Positions 42,463 to 51,560 of a stretch of DNA of 64,000 nucleotides are shown piece after piece. The notes beneath the pieces were generated by a model. It was given only the letters and a program-made list of their open reading frames with translations. It had not been told where the DNA came from and did no database searches. Positions within the stretch are counted from its first letter, which is position 1. Each line of letters starts with the position of its first letter. The position numbers were made by a program, and so were the translations under genes. The DNA comes from an uncultured Geobacteraceae bacterium (GTDB taxonomy: Bacteria > Desulfobacterota > Desulfuromonadia > Geobacterales > Pseudopelobacteraceae). The stretch lies in contig CAJAFV010000073.1 in the NCBI GenBank assembly GCA_903939115.1, positions 1-64,000 of the forward strand. The letters are read 5' to 3'.

Positions 42463-42940
42463 CTCCCAGCGCATCTTCAATCTTCTTTAAGTCAAATCCC
42501 TCAATGATCCTGCCGTTGATCATGAAAGTCGGAGTAGAACTGATTTTGTGATTTTTTGCAATTTCCAGCTGTTCTTCCTGCAACTTTATACCCTCAGGGG
42601 TCGCAGCCAATGGCGGGGCGGTATCCATCCTCCCTGACATGACATCGTGGTAGGCTTTGGCCTTGTCCGGCATAGAGAGCGTGAATCTGGCTTTCTCTTT
42701 CGCCCTGGGGTGACTGCGAAGCGGGAAGAAAAAGATATGCCGCGTTACGTCACTCCGTCCTTCAAAATACTTTGCAGCTTTACGGCAGAACGGGCAGTCT
42801 GGATCCGTAAATTCGAACACGGTCTTGGCACCGCTGCCGATGGTTATTGACTTGCTGATGTCGATGTCGGCTGCTGAAGCTCTGCCGCTGCATATCGTTA
42901 GGCATATCACAAGGATGAAGGCGAAGTACGTTGATTTCAT
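42452..42940 (-). CDS. periplasmic DsbC/DsbG-like thiol-disulfide protein
   Basis: The 162-residue protein has a signal peptide (ICSGRASA end) and a thioredoxin fold with the active site DPDCPFCRKA. The cis-proline region is STPTFMINGR. It lacks the N-terminal dimerisation domain of DsbC, so it is a short form. It probably isomerises or reduces disulfides, perhaps for c-type cytochromes. Its ATG overlaps the upstream sensor gene stop by four bases. Confidence 0.85.
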   Translation of the reverse strand: MKSTYFAFILVICLTICSGRASAADIDISKSITIGSGAKTVFEFTDPDCPFCRKAAKYFEGRSDVTRHIFFFPLRSHPRAKEKARFTLSMPDKAKAYHDVMSGRMDTAPPLAATPEGIKLQEEQLEIAKNHKISSTPTFMINGRIIEGFDLKKIEDALGAKP

Positions 42941-44136
42941 GCGAGTTTCTCCGGGATTGAATTTTCAGACGTGAAGCTGCCAGACTGCCCGGGGAGCAGT
43001 ATGATAAACCGGCTCCCTTCGTCTTCGTTGTTTTCGGCCCAGATGCAGCCGCCAAAGCTTTCCACCGCTTTTTTACAAAACGCCAGGCCAAGGCCGGCTC
43101 CGCCGCGGCTTCTCCTTGAGGCATTGCCTGCCTGAACGTAGCGTTTAAAGATGTTGGTCAAGTCCTCGGAGGAAACTCCGGTGCCGTTGTCAGTGACGCT
43201 GATGCGCACGAAACTGGCGGCCGAAGCAAATTCGCTGGAGCTGCCGGCGGCCTGGATTTCTGCTTTACCAAACGTACTGCGTTCTATGCAGTCGCACGAT
43301 ATGTTGATAGCCCCCCCATCCGGAACGAATTTAAGGGCATTTCCGATCAGGTTTGCAAACACTCGTGCCAAAATGGAGCTGTCCACAGCAATTTCAGGTA
43401 CTCTGGTTTTGGCATTAAGTGTCAGCGCGATGTTTTCACGCTCAGCAGCCGCTGAAAAATGTCTTACAGCGGTCTCAAGCAGTGTACAGGGATTGACCGG
43501 GCTGATTCTGGATTGCATTCTGCCGGTGTCAAAGCGCTGCATGTCGAGCAGGTTGTCGATCATTGTGACAACCTCTTGGCAGCTCTCAATGGCTGATTGA
43601 AGGTATTCAGCCTGCTCAGGATTGACTTCGCCAAGGCGCCCCTCACGCATGATGTCGATGGAGCCGATTACGGCAGTAATCGGATTTTTCATGTCGTGGG
43701 AGAGCATGAAAATAAAATCTTCCTTTTCCTGCTCCAGTATTTTTTTCTGCTTCACTATCTGCTGGTTTTCGAGTGCGCGCTTCATGCGGATCATCATGTC
43801 ATCAATATCAAACGGCTTGGCGACATAGTCCGCCGCTCCCGCCTTCATGCACTCTACCACCAGATTCTCGTTGCCGTGCGCTGTCATCATTATAACTGCG
43901 GTATCCAAACCGCTGGCCCGAAGGCGCTGTAAGACTTCAACCCCGCTTATTCCGGGCATGCGCACATCAAGCAGAACAAGATCATGTCCGTTGGAGCTGA
44001 GTTGTTTCAGCGCCGCCTCGCCGTCTGCTGCCCAGTTGGTGATATAGCCGAATTCTTCAAGATGAAGCTTGAGGATCTGAGCAATATCCGGCTCGTCATC
44101 CACAATAAGAATTTTTTCCGGTAGCTGTTTAGACAT
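42937..44136 (-). CDS. response-regulator/histidine-kinase hybrid
   Basis: The 399-residue protein starts with a receiver domain ([12 protein letters not shown], phospho-acceptor in [10 protein letters not shown]). A HisKA domain follows with the H-box [17 protein letters not shown], and then a HATPase ([31 protein letters not shown]). It has no membrane helix, so it probably receives phosphate from another kinase and passes it on. The start at 44136 lies just before the receiver; longer starts would run through ispD. It overlaps ispD by eight bases and the Dsb-like gene by four. Confidence 0.9.
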   Translation of the reverse strand: MSKQLPEKILIVDDEPDIAQILKLHLEEFGYITNWAADGEAALKQLSSNGHDLVLLDVRMPGISGVEVLQRLRASGLDTAVIMMTAHGNENLVVECMKAGAADYVAKPFDIDDMMIRMKRALENQQIVKQKKILEQEKEDFIFMLSHDMKNPITAVIGSIDIMREGRLGEVNPEQAEYLQSAIESCQEVVTMIDNLLDMQRFDTGRMQSRISPVNPCTLLETAVRHFSAAAERENIALTLNAKTRVPEIAVDSSILARVFANLIGNALKFVPDGGAINISCDCIERSTFGKAEIQAAGSSSEFASAASFVRISVTDNGTGVSSEDLTNIFKRYVQAGNASRRSRGGAGLGLAFCKKAVESFGGCIWAENNEDEGSRFIILLPGQSGSFTSENSIPEKLA

Positions 44137-44854
44137 TATGAATCCTCTCTTTATGTGCGAAGGCGAGAAAAGCCTCAGCCAGTACAAGGTCTTCAGAAGT
44201 TGTGATTTTGATATTGTGATAATCACCCTGAACGATGCGCATAAGGCCGCCGGTCCGCTCGACGAGAGAGGAATCATCGGTGCCAAGATAGTGCTCCGTT
44301 TCAGCAGCCTGATGAGCGGAATAAATGACACTGTATCTGAATGCCTGAGGAGTCTGTGCCTGCCAGAGGGTATGCCTGTCGGGAGTCCCGGTTATAATGC
44401 TGTTTTTCACGGATTTGATTGTGTCCTTGGCCGGAACAGCAACCACTGCGCCATCGTGCGAACGGGCGACTTCGATCGATTCACGCAGCACCTCTTCGGT
44501 AATCAGCGGCCGGACACCGTCGTGTATCAGGATGACATCACCATCGGACACGTGTTCGCTCATACCTCGCAAGCCATTCATAACAGAGTGCTGACGCTCC
44601 TTCCCGCCGGGGATGATTGCTGCCACTTTGCTAAAATTATATGCCTCAACGACATGCTCACGACAATAGGGGATCTCTTCGGCAGGAATTACCAGATAGA
44701 TGGCATCGATCAGAGGGGATCGTTCAAAAACTGAAATGGTGCGCGCGACAATCGGCATGCCATCCAGATGAAGATACTGCTTGTTAATAGAAGCGCCCAT
44801 ACGTTTGCCCATGCCGGCCGCCGGAATAAGAGCTATCGATTTAAATAGAAACAT
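44129..44854 (-). CDS. ispD: 2-C-methyl-D-erythritol 4-phosphate cytidylyltransferase
   Basis: IspD makes CDP-methylerythritol in the non-mevalonate isoprenoid pathway. The 241-residue protein has the nucleotide-binding [11 protein letters not shown], the GGKERQHSV motif, IHDGVRPL and PAKDTIK. The TPQAFR signature and [10 protein letters not shown] complete the family pattern. ispF is not adjacent; instead a two-component gene overlaps its 3' end, which is unusual for ispD. Confidence 0.96.
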   Translation of the reverse strand: MFLFKSIALIPAAGMGKRMGASINKQYLHLDGMPIVARTISVFERSPLIDAIYLVIPAEEIPYCREHVVEAYNFSKVAAIIPGGKERQHSVMNGLRGMSEHVSDGDVILIHDGVRPLITEEVLRESIEVARSHDGAVVAVPAKDTIKSVKNSIITGTPDRHTLWQAQTPQAFRYSVIYSAHQAAETEHYLGTDDSSLVERTGGLMRIVQGDYHNIKITTSEDLVLAEAFLAFAHKERIHNV

Positions 44855-44939
44855 TAATATTTTCTCCGCAAGCAGTATACCAATTTACTGCAGAGATGCA
44901 ACATTTTGAAATAACACCCTTAGAAATGTCTCTGCGGAG

Positions 44940-45608
44940 TCAGTCGGTTTTTGCTGGTATACCTCCGTCCATGAGCACCTTGCCGCCATACTCGGCATTC
45001 TTGCGTACAAGCATTTCTGCCAGATCGGCATCCTTTTTCTGGAATGCATCGATAATCTTTTCGTGCTCCTGCACCGATATTGCCATCCGTCCCGGGAGAC
45101 TGAGAGACGCTAAGCGCAGTCGCTGAAATTTGGTAACCAGGCCGGCAATTAAATCATGCAGTTTTTCATTGTCAGCTGCCTTGATAAACAGCTCATGAAA
45201 GTCGCTATGAATTTTGAAGAAATGTTTGATATCACCGCTTTTAGCAAGTTCTGCCAACTTGTTATTGATCACCTGGAGACGTTCAAGCTCTTTTTCACTG
45301 AGGTTTTCGCAGGCACGCCTCGCTGCATAACCCTCCATGATGCTTTTGATGGCATAAAACTCTTCGACATCTTTCGGACTGTATTCGCTGACGACCGCTC
45401 CTCTGCGGGGGATCACCGTCAGGTAGCCTTCTGATTCCAGTTGCCGGAACGCTTCCCGTATCGGAGTGCGGCTGATTCCGTAGCGTTCGGCCAGTTCCGG
45501 TTCAGAGACCCGGCTGCCCGCCTTGAGCGTTCCGGAAACGATCGCATCACGGATATTCTCAAGAATTTTTTCACGAAGCGTCAGATGTTTTTCATGCGAT
45601 TTTTTCAT
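44940..45608 (-). CDS. GntR-family regulator with FCD domain
   Basis: The 222-residue protein has an N-terminal winged helix (LREKILENIRDAIVSG, ELAERYGISRTPIREAFRQL). The C-terminal FCD ligand-binding domain has Asp/His metal-site residues around HSDFHELFIKAADN. The start at 45608 is chosen because the candidate promoter at 45646-45673 overlaps the earlier in-frame ATG (45647). It probably represses its own promoter at a GTATAC site. A matching site lies in the crotonase-cobO promoter. FCD regulators often sense organic acids. Confidence 0.9.
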   Translation of the reverse strand: MKKSHEKHLTLREKILENIRDAIVSGTLKAGSRVSEPELAERYGISRTPIREAFRQLESEGYLTVIPRRGAVVSEYSPKDVEEFYAIKSIMEGYAARRACENLSEKELERLQVINNKLAELAKSGDIKHFFKIHSDFHELFIKAADNEKLHDLIAGLVTKFQRLRLASLSLPGRMAISVQEHEKIIDAFQKKDADLAEMLVRKNAEYGGKVLMDGGIPAKTD

Positions 45609-45645
45609 GATATGTATGCATAACCCCCGGATGGAATTTTTATTC

Positions 45646-45673
45646 ATTGTATACAGTATGCAATGTTTGTCAA
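45646..45673 (-). promoter_or_regulatory. gntR promoter with overlapping GTATAC operator
   Basis: On the minus strand TTGACA, a 16-base spacer and TACAAT form a good promoter. GTATAC (45649-45654) overlaps the -10 box, which suits autorepression. Confidence 0.62.
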
Positions 45674-45807
45674 TTATATCGCGAGTAACATTTGTCTATT
45701 GTATGGTTAACGAAGCGGTAACTCTCTGCATATTTATTGCGATTATTGCCATGAACAGCAGAAAGCAGCTTGTTTTTTTGAGCACTTACAGGTAATCTGC
45801 TGCCCCA

Positions 45808-46857
45808 ATGGATCCGGTAAGACACCTCAAAATATCGTTTTTTGTCCTTCTCATGCTTATTTCAGGCGGGACGTTCGGCTATATGTCCATCGAAGGATGG
45901 CGAATGCTTGATGCCGCCTACATGACGGTTATTACCCTGGGAACTGTTGGCTTCAAAGAGGTCCACGACCTTTCCGATGGCGGGAAAGTTTTCACGATGG
46001 GGTTAATTGTAGTTGGCGTCAGCGTATTGGGCTATATCGTCGGAAGTCTGGCCCAGATCATGTTCGAAGGGCAGTTCCAGAGAATCATGGGGAGGAAAAA
46101 GGTGGAAAAGCAGATTAGTTCGCTGTCAGGACACTATATTATTTGCGGCTTTGGCCGGATTGGTTCACTTATTTGCAAGGAGTTTAAAGCAAGCGGACTG
46201 AAATTTGTGATCATTGAAAAAAGTGTAGAGGCGGCCGAGCGTCTTTCGGAAGATGGCTATCTGTTCATGAAAGGCGATGCCACCCTCGATGAGACTCTGC
46301 TCAAGGCAGGAATCAGCAGGGCTAAAGGGCTGATATCCGTTGTCACATCTGACACGGAAAACGTGTATATCACCCTGACGGCGCGAGGTCTCAATCCTGA
46401 TCTTTATATCATGGCCCGTTCCGGAGAGGAAGGTTCTGACATCAAACTCAAGCGGGCCGGGGCCAACAAAGTTGTCTCGCCCTACACCATCGGCGGCAAC
46501 CGTATGGCTCAATCGATATTACGGCCGAACGTCGTCGATTTTATCGAGCTTGCCATTGGCGGCGAACATGCGGAATTGCAGATGGAGGAGATCGTTATCC
46601 CGGCGCACTCGGCATTTGTCGGCGAAACACTGGTCAGTTCCGGATTCCGTAAGGAGATTGGCGTCATTATCGTCGGCATAAAAAAGAGTCATGGCAAAAT
46701 GGTGTTCAATCCGCACTCCCAAACCAAGATCGAGGAGCATGACACGCTGATCGTGCTTGGCGATCCGGACTCGATTAATAAGCTTGAGGATCTTGTCGTC
46801 CGGGCAGCTACCGATGAAGTTATTAAAAAACACAGGAAAGATCACCATGGAAAATAA
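45808..46857 (+). CDS. two-TM potassium channel with RCK domains
   Basis: The 349-residue protein has two membrane helices (about 8-28 and 62-85). Between them is a pore segment whose filter reads TLGTVGF, a variant of TVGYG. The RCK/TrkA-N domain follows (CGFGRIGSLICKEF, dinucleotide-binding), then an RCK-C domain (about 245-335, VIPAHSAFVGETL). It should be a ligand-gated K+ channel of the MthK/Kch type. Its 3' end overlaps the next gene by 11 bases. Confidence 0.9.
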   Translation: MDPVRHLKISFFVLLMLISGGTFGYMSIEGWRMLDAAYMTVITLGTVGFKEVHDLSDGGKVFTMGLIVVGVSVLGYIVGSLAQIMFEGQFQRIMGRKKVEKQISSLSGHYIICGFGRIGSLICKEFKASGLKFVIIEKSVEAAERLSEDGYLFMKGDATLDETLLKAGISRAKGLISVVTSDTENVYITLTARGLNPDLYIMARSGEEGSDIKLKRAGANKVVSPYTIGGNRMAQSILRPNVVDFIELAIGGEHAELQMEEIVIPAHSAFVGETLVSSGFRKEIGVIIVGIKKSHGKMVFNPHSQTKIEEHDTLIVLGDPDSINKLEDLVVRAATDEVIKKHRKDHHGK

Positions 46858-47614
46858 AATTCATGCCCATGTTCCCTATGGCCGCCTGGCGGAACATCTT
46901 GACTATGCAATTGCGAATCGCATTAATCCTGAGGTTTTTTTTCCTGCCGAGGCACTCGATCATCTGGTTTGGGAAAAGCTGGCTTCACTGGCTGGCGCGA
47001 TTCACTCAGCAGGCCTAAAGACGACGATTCATGCCCCTTTTCTCGATCTCAATCCGGGGGCGGTTGATCCGAGCATTCGCGCTGCAAGCCGTCATCGCAT
47101 CCAGCAGGTCCTGCAGGCAGCAGAGCTGCTTCGACCCGAGGTAATCGTGGTTCATCCCGGTTACGATGACCTTCATTACGGAGACAACCGCCTGGTCTGG
47201 CTGAAAAACAGTATCAACTTTTGGCAGGAGTTCGTACCCAAAGCCCGCGAGCTTGGTACCGTTCTGGCGGTTGAAAATATTTACGAGAAGGAGCCGTCCA
47301 CAATCAAGGCGCTGCTTGATGCTGTTGATGATCCCCGTTTCCGGCACTGCTTTGACGTGGGGCACTGGAATATGTTCACCACGGTGACTCTCAAGGAGTG
47401 GTTCAGCGAGCTCGGTGAGTACATTGTCGAGAGCCATATACATGACAATCATGGAGAGAGCGACGAGCACCTGCCGGTGGGCGAAGGTGCCATCAATTTT
47501 GCACAGTTTTTCCCGCTGCTGAATCAGTACGCGCCCGATGCCGTCTGGACGGTTGAGGCGCACAATACCGAACATCTGCAGCGGGCGATGAAAAATATCA
47601 AAAACTACATTTGA
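46847..47614 (+). CDS. sugar phosphate isomerase/epimerase-like TIM barrel
   Basis: The 255-residue protein belongs to the AP-endonuclease-2/xylose isomerase-like superfamily. Metal-site motifs are visible: TIHAPFLDL, VVHPGYDD, AVENIYEKEP, FDVGHWNMF and HIHDNHGESDEHLPVGEG. It overlaps the channel gene by 11 bases and precedes galE by 18, so it is in one operon with them. The substrate is unknown; a sugar epimerase role fits galE. Confidence 0.85.
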   Translation: MENKIHAHVPYGRLAEHLDYAIANRINPEVFFPAEALDHLVWEKLASLAGAIHSAGLKTTIHAPFLDLNPGAVDPSIRAASRHRIQQVLQAAELLRPEVIVVHPGYDDLHYGDNRLVWLKNSINFWQEFVPKARELGTVLAVENIYEKEPSTIKALLDAVDDPRFRHCFDVGHWNMFTTVTLKEWFSELGEYIVESHIHDNHGESDEHLPVGEGAINFAQFFPLLNQYAPDAVWTVEAHNTEHLQRAMKNIKNYI

Positions 47615-47632
47615 GTTAATAAAGGAGAGCAG

Positions 47633-48619
47633 ATGAAAGAAACTATACTAGTAAGTGGCGGGTGCGGATATATTGGCAGTCATGTTGTGCGGCAGCTCTC
47701 AGAATCCGGCAGCACCGTTGTGGTGTATGATAACCTTTCCACCGGCTTTCGCGATGCCCTCACCCATGGCGAAGAGTTGGTCGTGGGGGAACTGGCTGAT
47801 CGCGAAGCGCTGGAAGCGCTCTTTAAACGCTATAAATTTACCACAGTCCTGCATTTTGCCGCAGCCATCATAGCACCGGAATCGGTCTCGCTGCCGTTGA
47901 AATACTATGGCAACAATACCCGCAACACCCTGGGACTTCTTGAAACATGCGTTAAATTCGGCGTGAAACAGTTTGTCTTTTCCAGTACCGCTGCGGTGTA
48001 TGGTTTTCCCGATGGTGGTGTGGCCTCTGAAGAGACGGTGCCGGCTCCGATTAACCCCTACGGGACCTCCAAGCTGATGAGTGAGTGGATGTTGCGTGAT
48101 GTTGCCGCAGCGCACGACATGAAGTATGTTGCGCTCCGTTACTTCAACGTAGCGGGCGCGGACCCGCAGGCCCGCATGGGGCAGCGAACCCCCGAAGCGA
48201 CGCATCTGCTCAAGGTCGCCTGCCAGGCAGCCCTCGGAATGCGGGACAGTGTCAGCATCTACGGGATCGATTATCCGACCCCGGACGGCACCGGAATTCG
48301 TGATTATATCCACATTGAGGATCTTGCCTCCGCCCACCTCTGCGCATTAAAGTATCTTGGCAATGGTGGTGAATCAACTATCATGAACGTTGGTTATGGA
48401 CATGGCAGCAGTGTTCGTGAGGTGCTTGAGGTCGTAAAAAAAGTCAGTGGAGCTGATCTGAAGATTATCGAAGCTGACCGGCGCCCCGGAGACCCGGCCT
48501 CACTGGTAGCCAAGGCCGATAAAATAAGGACGCTGACCGGTTGGCAGCCACGCCACAACAGCCTCGAAACAATTGTCGCCGATGCCTGGCGTTGGGAAAG
48601 CCTGTTGGCGGGAAAATAA
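47633..48619 (+). CDS. galE: UDP-glucose 4-epimerase
   Basis: GalE interconverts UDP-glucose and UDP-galactose for surface polysaccharides. The 328-residue short-chain dehydrogenase has GGCGYIGSHVV for NAD. The catalytic Ser/Tyr/Lys lie in SSTAAVYG and NPYGTSKLMSE. YFNVAGADPQARMGQ is a typical GalE stretch. AAGGAGAG lies before the ATG. It is third in the channel-isomerase-galE unit. Confidence 0.94.
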   Translation: MKETILVSGGCGYIGSHVVRQLSESGSTVVVYDNLSTGFRDALTHGEELVVGELADREALEALFKRYKFTTVLHFAAAIIAPESVSLPLKYYGNNTRNTLGLLETCVKFGVKQFVFSSTAAVYGFPDGGVASEETVPAPINPYGTSKLMSEWMLRDVAAAHDMKYVALRYFNVAGADPQARMGQRTPEATHLLKVACQAALGMRDSVSIYGIDYPTPDGTGIRDYIHIEDLASAHLCALKYLGNGGESTIMNVGYGHGSSVREVLEVVKKVSGADLKIIEADRRPGDPASLVAKADKIRTLTGWQPRHNSLETIVADAWRWESLLAGK

Positions 48620-48658
48620 TCTAAAAAATCAGGTATCTTGTCTGTTGATGAGGATTAT

Positions 48659-49381
48659 ATGGACTTTAGCTCTCTTTACATCAATCGAATTCAGACCTCT
48701 TTTGATGAAGATCAAAAAATGATTCTCACGACCTTTCGTGAAAAGCATACCACTAAAGACGGCTCAAAAGTAAGCCTTACCAACTATTTCAAGGGTTTAC
48801 CGATTGTCTGCCCAGCGACTATTCTTGGCGTTGAACATGAAAATCTCGATCTGGATATCAACCATCAGCAGGCTGTTGCGATCTCGGCAGATCATTATAC
48901 CCTGATTCGCAGTAAGCTTTTCCCGCTGCCTATAATGGCCCATGCCCAATATGTTAATATCAAAAAACATATGGTGTCACTTAACAAGCTCTGTTTTGTC
49001 GAGGTGCTGGCTGAAAAGCGCGCAGCGGTGAGAGTGGAACTTGACCCTCCGGTACGAGCCACAATGCTGTTCGGCGATCATGCGGCAGTAGGACAGCTGC
49101 GGGATATTTCGACACAGGGAATAGCGATAGAAGCAGATGATTTTATTCCGCTTGAAAACGGTACTGAGATGTCGGTCAAGTTCATGCTGCCGGATCTGGT
49201 GCTGATGAAACAGACCCTGATCAAAGTGCCGGCAATACTCATTGGGGTTGGCGGTAGTGGCCCGCCATACCGTTACAGGATGGGAATAACTCCGGAAAAA
49301 TATCAAGAACAGCTGATATCACGCTACAGTTTTCATCGTCAGGTTGATATTATTCGTGGCTTGAAGGGAATGGTTGGCTAA
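48659..49381 (+). CDS. PilZ-domain (c-di-GMP-binding) protein
   Basis: The 240-residue protein ends in a PilZ domain with the c-di-GMP motifs RAAVRV (RxxxR, near residue 123) and DISTQG (DxSxxG). The N-terminal half resembles a YcgR-like flagellar-brake domain. It may control motility or polysaccharide output in response to c-di-GMP. The ATG at 48659 has GAGGA four bases upstream; a TTG at 48638 is an alternative. The stop overlaps the convergent peptidase gene by four bases. Confidence 0.88.
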   Translation: MDFSSLYINRIQTSFDEDQKMILTTFREKHTTKDGSKVSLTNYFKGLPIVCPATILGVEHENLDLDINHQQAVAISADHYTLIRSKLFPLPIMAHAQYVNIKKHMVSLNKLCFVEVLAEKRAAVRVELDPPVRATMLFGDHAAVGQLRDISTQGIAIEADDFIPLENGTEMSVKFMLPDLVLMKQTLIKVPAILIGVGGSGPPYRYRMGITPEKYQEQLISRYSFHRQVDIIRGLKGMVG

Positions 49382-50172
49382 TGTAGTGGCGGGATGCTTT
49401 TTGTCCGCTGTAGTTCGTGGTAGACTGACAGTGGAAGTGGTCTGCTGTCCAAGAGTCGGAGCACGCTGAAGTGCAGATGCGTCGGTGATCGACGTTTTGC
49501 AGCGTTAAGGCCGCTGCGGCCCATTGTCGCCAGCAGGTCACCCGGCTTGACTATAGTTCCCGTTTCGACAAACAGCTCTTCATTATGGGCATAGTACACC
49601 AGCAGATTGTTAGCCGGGTCATAGACCCAGAGATACCTTCCCCCGCGCAGTTTGCTGCCCGAATGCCATTCCTTTTCAAGCGCGACAACAACCCCCCCGG
49701 TCATGGACAGTACCTGAACAGCTTTCCCGGTACGGTCATCACGGCTGTCCTGATTCCGGTCGTGAATAAAGATGTCATACGCCGGATGGCCGCCGTGACG
49801 ATTGCCGCTGAAAAAATCATACCCACTCGCAACAAAACCATGATTTCCCCGTTTCTCGATGGCAGCGGCACTGTACCCTGCAACCGGGAAAATCCACTCT
49901 ACTGGCGCATAGTCTCTGCCGCCACGTCCATAATAATCTGAGCGGATGGTGGCGAGTCTGACGGGGAGCTCTATGCGGGCAACAGCTTTACTGATTCCGC
50001 CGTCACGGATCAGATTGTTAAATTCATTAAAAGCCGAATAAAAGGGGAACGTTTCCGGAGAGGGTATGGCTTCAGTAATGGCATCTGCCGCTGAAAAATG
50101 TATCAGTACGTAAAGGACCGCTATGTATACTCTGCACCCGAATGATATCAATTTTAATCCTGTCTGTACCAA
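49378..50172 (-). CDS. M23-family peptidase (LytM domain)
   Basis: This 264-residue peptidase probably cuts peptidoglycan peptide bridges. An N-terminal hydrophobic segment (about 8-27) exports it. The M23 zinc motifs are HGGHPAYDIF (HxxxD) and THLHF (HxH), so it looks active. A start at TTG 50172 is given; a second TTG at 50151, with AGGA nearby, is possible. It lies 25 bases after the cbiD stop on the same strand. Confidence 0.85.
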   Translation of the reverse strand: MVQTGLKLISFGCRVYIAVLYVLIHFSAADAITEAIPSPETFPFYSAFNEFNNLIRDGGISKAVARIELPVRLATIRSDYYGRGGRDYAPVEWIFPVAGYSAAAIEKRGNHGFVASGYDFFSGNRHGGHPAYDIFIHDRNQDSRDDRTGKAVQVLSMTGGVVVALEKEWHSGSKLRGGRYLWVYDPANNLLVYYAHNEELFVETGTIVKPGDLLATMGRSGLNAAKRRSPTHLHFSVLRLLDSRPLPLSVYHELQRTKSIPPLH

Positions 50173-50197
50173 AATGTGATCAAGTCCCTACAGCAAA

Positions 50198-51433
50198 TTA
50201 CCTTTTATGGCCGCTCTGCTCTTTATGCTCTTTCGACTTCATGTTCTTCGGACAATTGAACACAACAGTCCCGTCATATGCGCAGAGTAACGGCCATGCG
50301 ATAAGCCCGGGAGCATGCACTGCCGCTACGGTTTTGACCCGATCTGCCACAATCTGCATGAGTTGTTTGTCAAAGTTGGTGGCAACGGCAATCTCGCGGG
50401 CGGTGTTGGCGTTAGAAATAATGGCCAGATATTCGGGCGGCACGCGTGCCGTCTCCGCCCATCCGAGCAGTACAGCCAGATCAAGCTCCGAGGCTGCCGC
50501 ATGGGTGTTTTCATAGCCGCAGGCTATTTTGAGCAGCTTGGCAAACTGGCAGGCGATGACCGGTCGGCAGAACCCGCGTTTTTGGCAGGCCTGCAGAGTG
50601 TACGCCACGTGATCGCCCATCATTATATAGGCTTCTTCGGTTAGCGGCGCTTGGTTCAAGGTTGGTAGTTCCTGGTTCAAGGTTCGTGGTTCCTGGTTCG
50701 TAGTAGTGAACCTTGAACCTTGAACCTTGAACAGATTTTGAACAGACATCTCGCTGCTGCGCCCGGTGGAGAGGACGACCGTCTCGCAGCCGCAAGCCCT
50801 AGCGACGTCAAGGGCTGCATCAATGGTATCAGTCCATGCTTTTGCCGAAATGGGGCGGACGATGCCGGTAGTGCCGAGAATCGAAAGTCCACCGATGATT
50901 CCAAGGCGGGCATTGAGGGTTTTTTTTGCGCGTTCTTCACCGTCGGGAATTGAAATTTCAATGTGAAGAGTTAAGGGCTTGCCCTGAGCGAAGTCGAAGG
51001 GTGAAAGGTGAAGGGTGTGGGGTGAAAAAACAGAGAGAACAGCCTCCTCTATCATGCGACGCGGCACCGGATTTATGGCCCATTCACCCGGTGGAATCGT
51101 CAGGCCCGGCTTGGTTACCCTGCCGATGCCTATGCCACCGGTAATCAACATTGTTCCCTGAGCAGAGTCGAAGGGAGCCGATGTTATCCTTCCCCATACT
51201 TCCACACCGTTGGTTACATCCGGGTCATCACCGGCATCCTTAATTACGAAACAGCTTGCCTCATTCGTTGAGAACGACTGACAATGCAGGACAAAAAGGG
51301 CACTGTCACCGGTCGGAAGATCAATGCTGACTTCTGTGACGACGGCCTGATTTACCAGCATCAAAGCCGCGCCTTTGGCAGCAGCGGCGGCACAGGCGCC
51401 GGTGGTATAGCCCGTCCTGAGCGCTCGGGTCAT
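50198..51433 (-). CDS. cbiD: cobalt-precorrin-5B (C1)-methyltransferase
   Basis: CbiD methylates C1 of the corrin ring in the anaerobic cobalamin pathway. The protein (411 residues) starts RALRTGYTTGACAAAAAKGA, typical of the family, and has GGIGIGRVTKPGL and STGRSSEM. It is longer than usual because in-frame repeats add residues at three places: PFDSAQG near 90, PFDFAQG near 145, and a Thr/Asn/Gln/Leu-rich stretch near 240-262. The reading frame is intact. The ATG overlaps the stop of a 30-codon ORF (ATGA). Confidence 0.93.
   Translation of the reverse strand: MTRALRTGYTTGACAAAAAKGAALMLVNQAVVTEVSIDLPTGDSALFVLHCQSFSTNEASCFVIKDAGDDPDVTNGVEVWGRITSAPFDSAQGTMLITGGIGIGRVTKPGLTIPPGEWAINPVPRRMIEEAVLSVFSPHTLHLSPFDFAQGKPLTLHIEISIPDGEERAKKTLNARLGIIGGLSILGTTGIVRPISAKAWTDTIDAALDVARACGCETVVLSTGRSSEMSVQNLFKVQGSRFTTTNQEPRTLNQELPTLNQAPLTEEAYIMMGDHVAYTLQACQKRGFCRPVIACQFAKLLKIACGYENTHAAASELDLAVLLGWAETARVPPEYLAIISNANTAREIAVATNFDKQLMQIVADRVKTVAAVHAPGLIAWPLLCAYDGTVVFNCPKNMKSKEHKEQSGHKR
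50651..50732. repeat. heptamer repeats inside cbiD
   Basis: Units of seven bases related to GGTTCAA and its complement recur in both orientations (on the sense strand GGTTCAA GGTTCAA GGTTCAC, then AACCAGG AACCACG AACCTTG). They form a potential hairpin and are read through in frame as a low-complexity insert. Confidence 0.7.
50982..51028. repeat. 20-bp dispersed repeat plus heptamers inside cbiD
   Basis: CCCTGAGCGAAGTCGAAGGG (50982-51001) matches 51156-51175 at 18 of 20 positions. It runs into GTGAAAG-GTGAAGG-GTGTGGG-GTGAAAA heptamers. It is translated as PFDFAQG. Confidence 0.65.
51156..51175. repeat. second copy of the 20-bp repeat inside cbiD
   Basis: CCCTGAGCAGAGTCGAAGGG, translated on the minus strand as PFDSAQG. 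Confidence 0.65.
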
Positions 51434-51522
51434 GCCCTTCTCATCGGGAATAGATGCAAGAAAAGGAGTGTGATAAACGAGAGCGTTATGCCGATACCTG
51501 CCAGGAGGATGATTTTTGACAT
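51430..51522 (-). CDS. 30-residue membrane peptide coupled to cbiD
   Basis: A short ORF starts at ATG with AAGGAG nine bases upstream and ends in TGA overlapping the cbiD ATG. The product begins MSKIILLAGIGITLSF and ends FPMRRA, a single hydrophobic helix with a basic end. The ribosome site here is much better than the one directly before cbiD, which suggests cbiD is translated by coupling. It might also help membrane placement. I know of no named family for it. Confidence 0.55.
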   Translation of the reverse strand: MSKIILLAGIGITLSFITLLFLHLFPMRRA

Positions 51523-51560
51523 GTGTCTTGCTCCTTGATTGGCTTAAGTGCTTGATGCTC

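Noticed and set aside
45609-45647. Earlier ATG for the GntR regulator
   Set aside because: It coincides with the -10 box of the candidate promoter and lacks a ribosome site.
50651-50732. CRISPR-like or tandem-repeat array
   Set aside because: The units are seven bases long without spacers and are read through in the cbiD frame.
50198-51433. cbiD as a pseudogene because of inserted repeats
   Set aside because: The frame is open from the RALRTGYTTGA start to the end and the family motifs on both sides of the repeats are intact.
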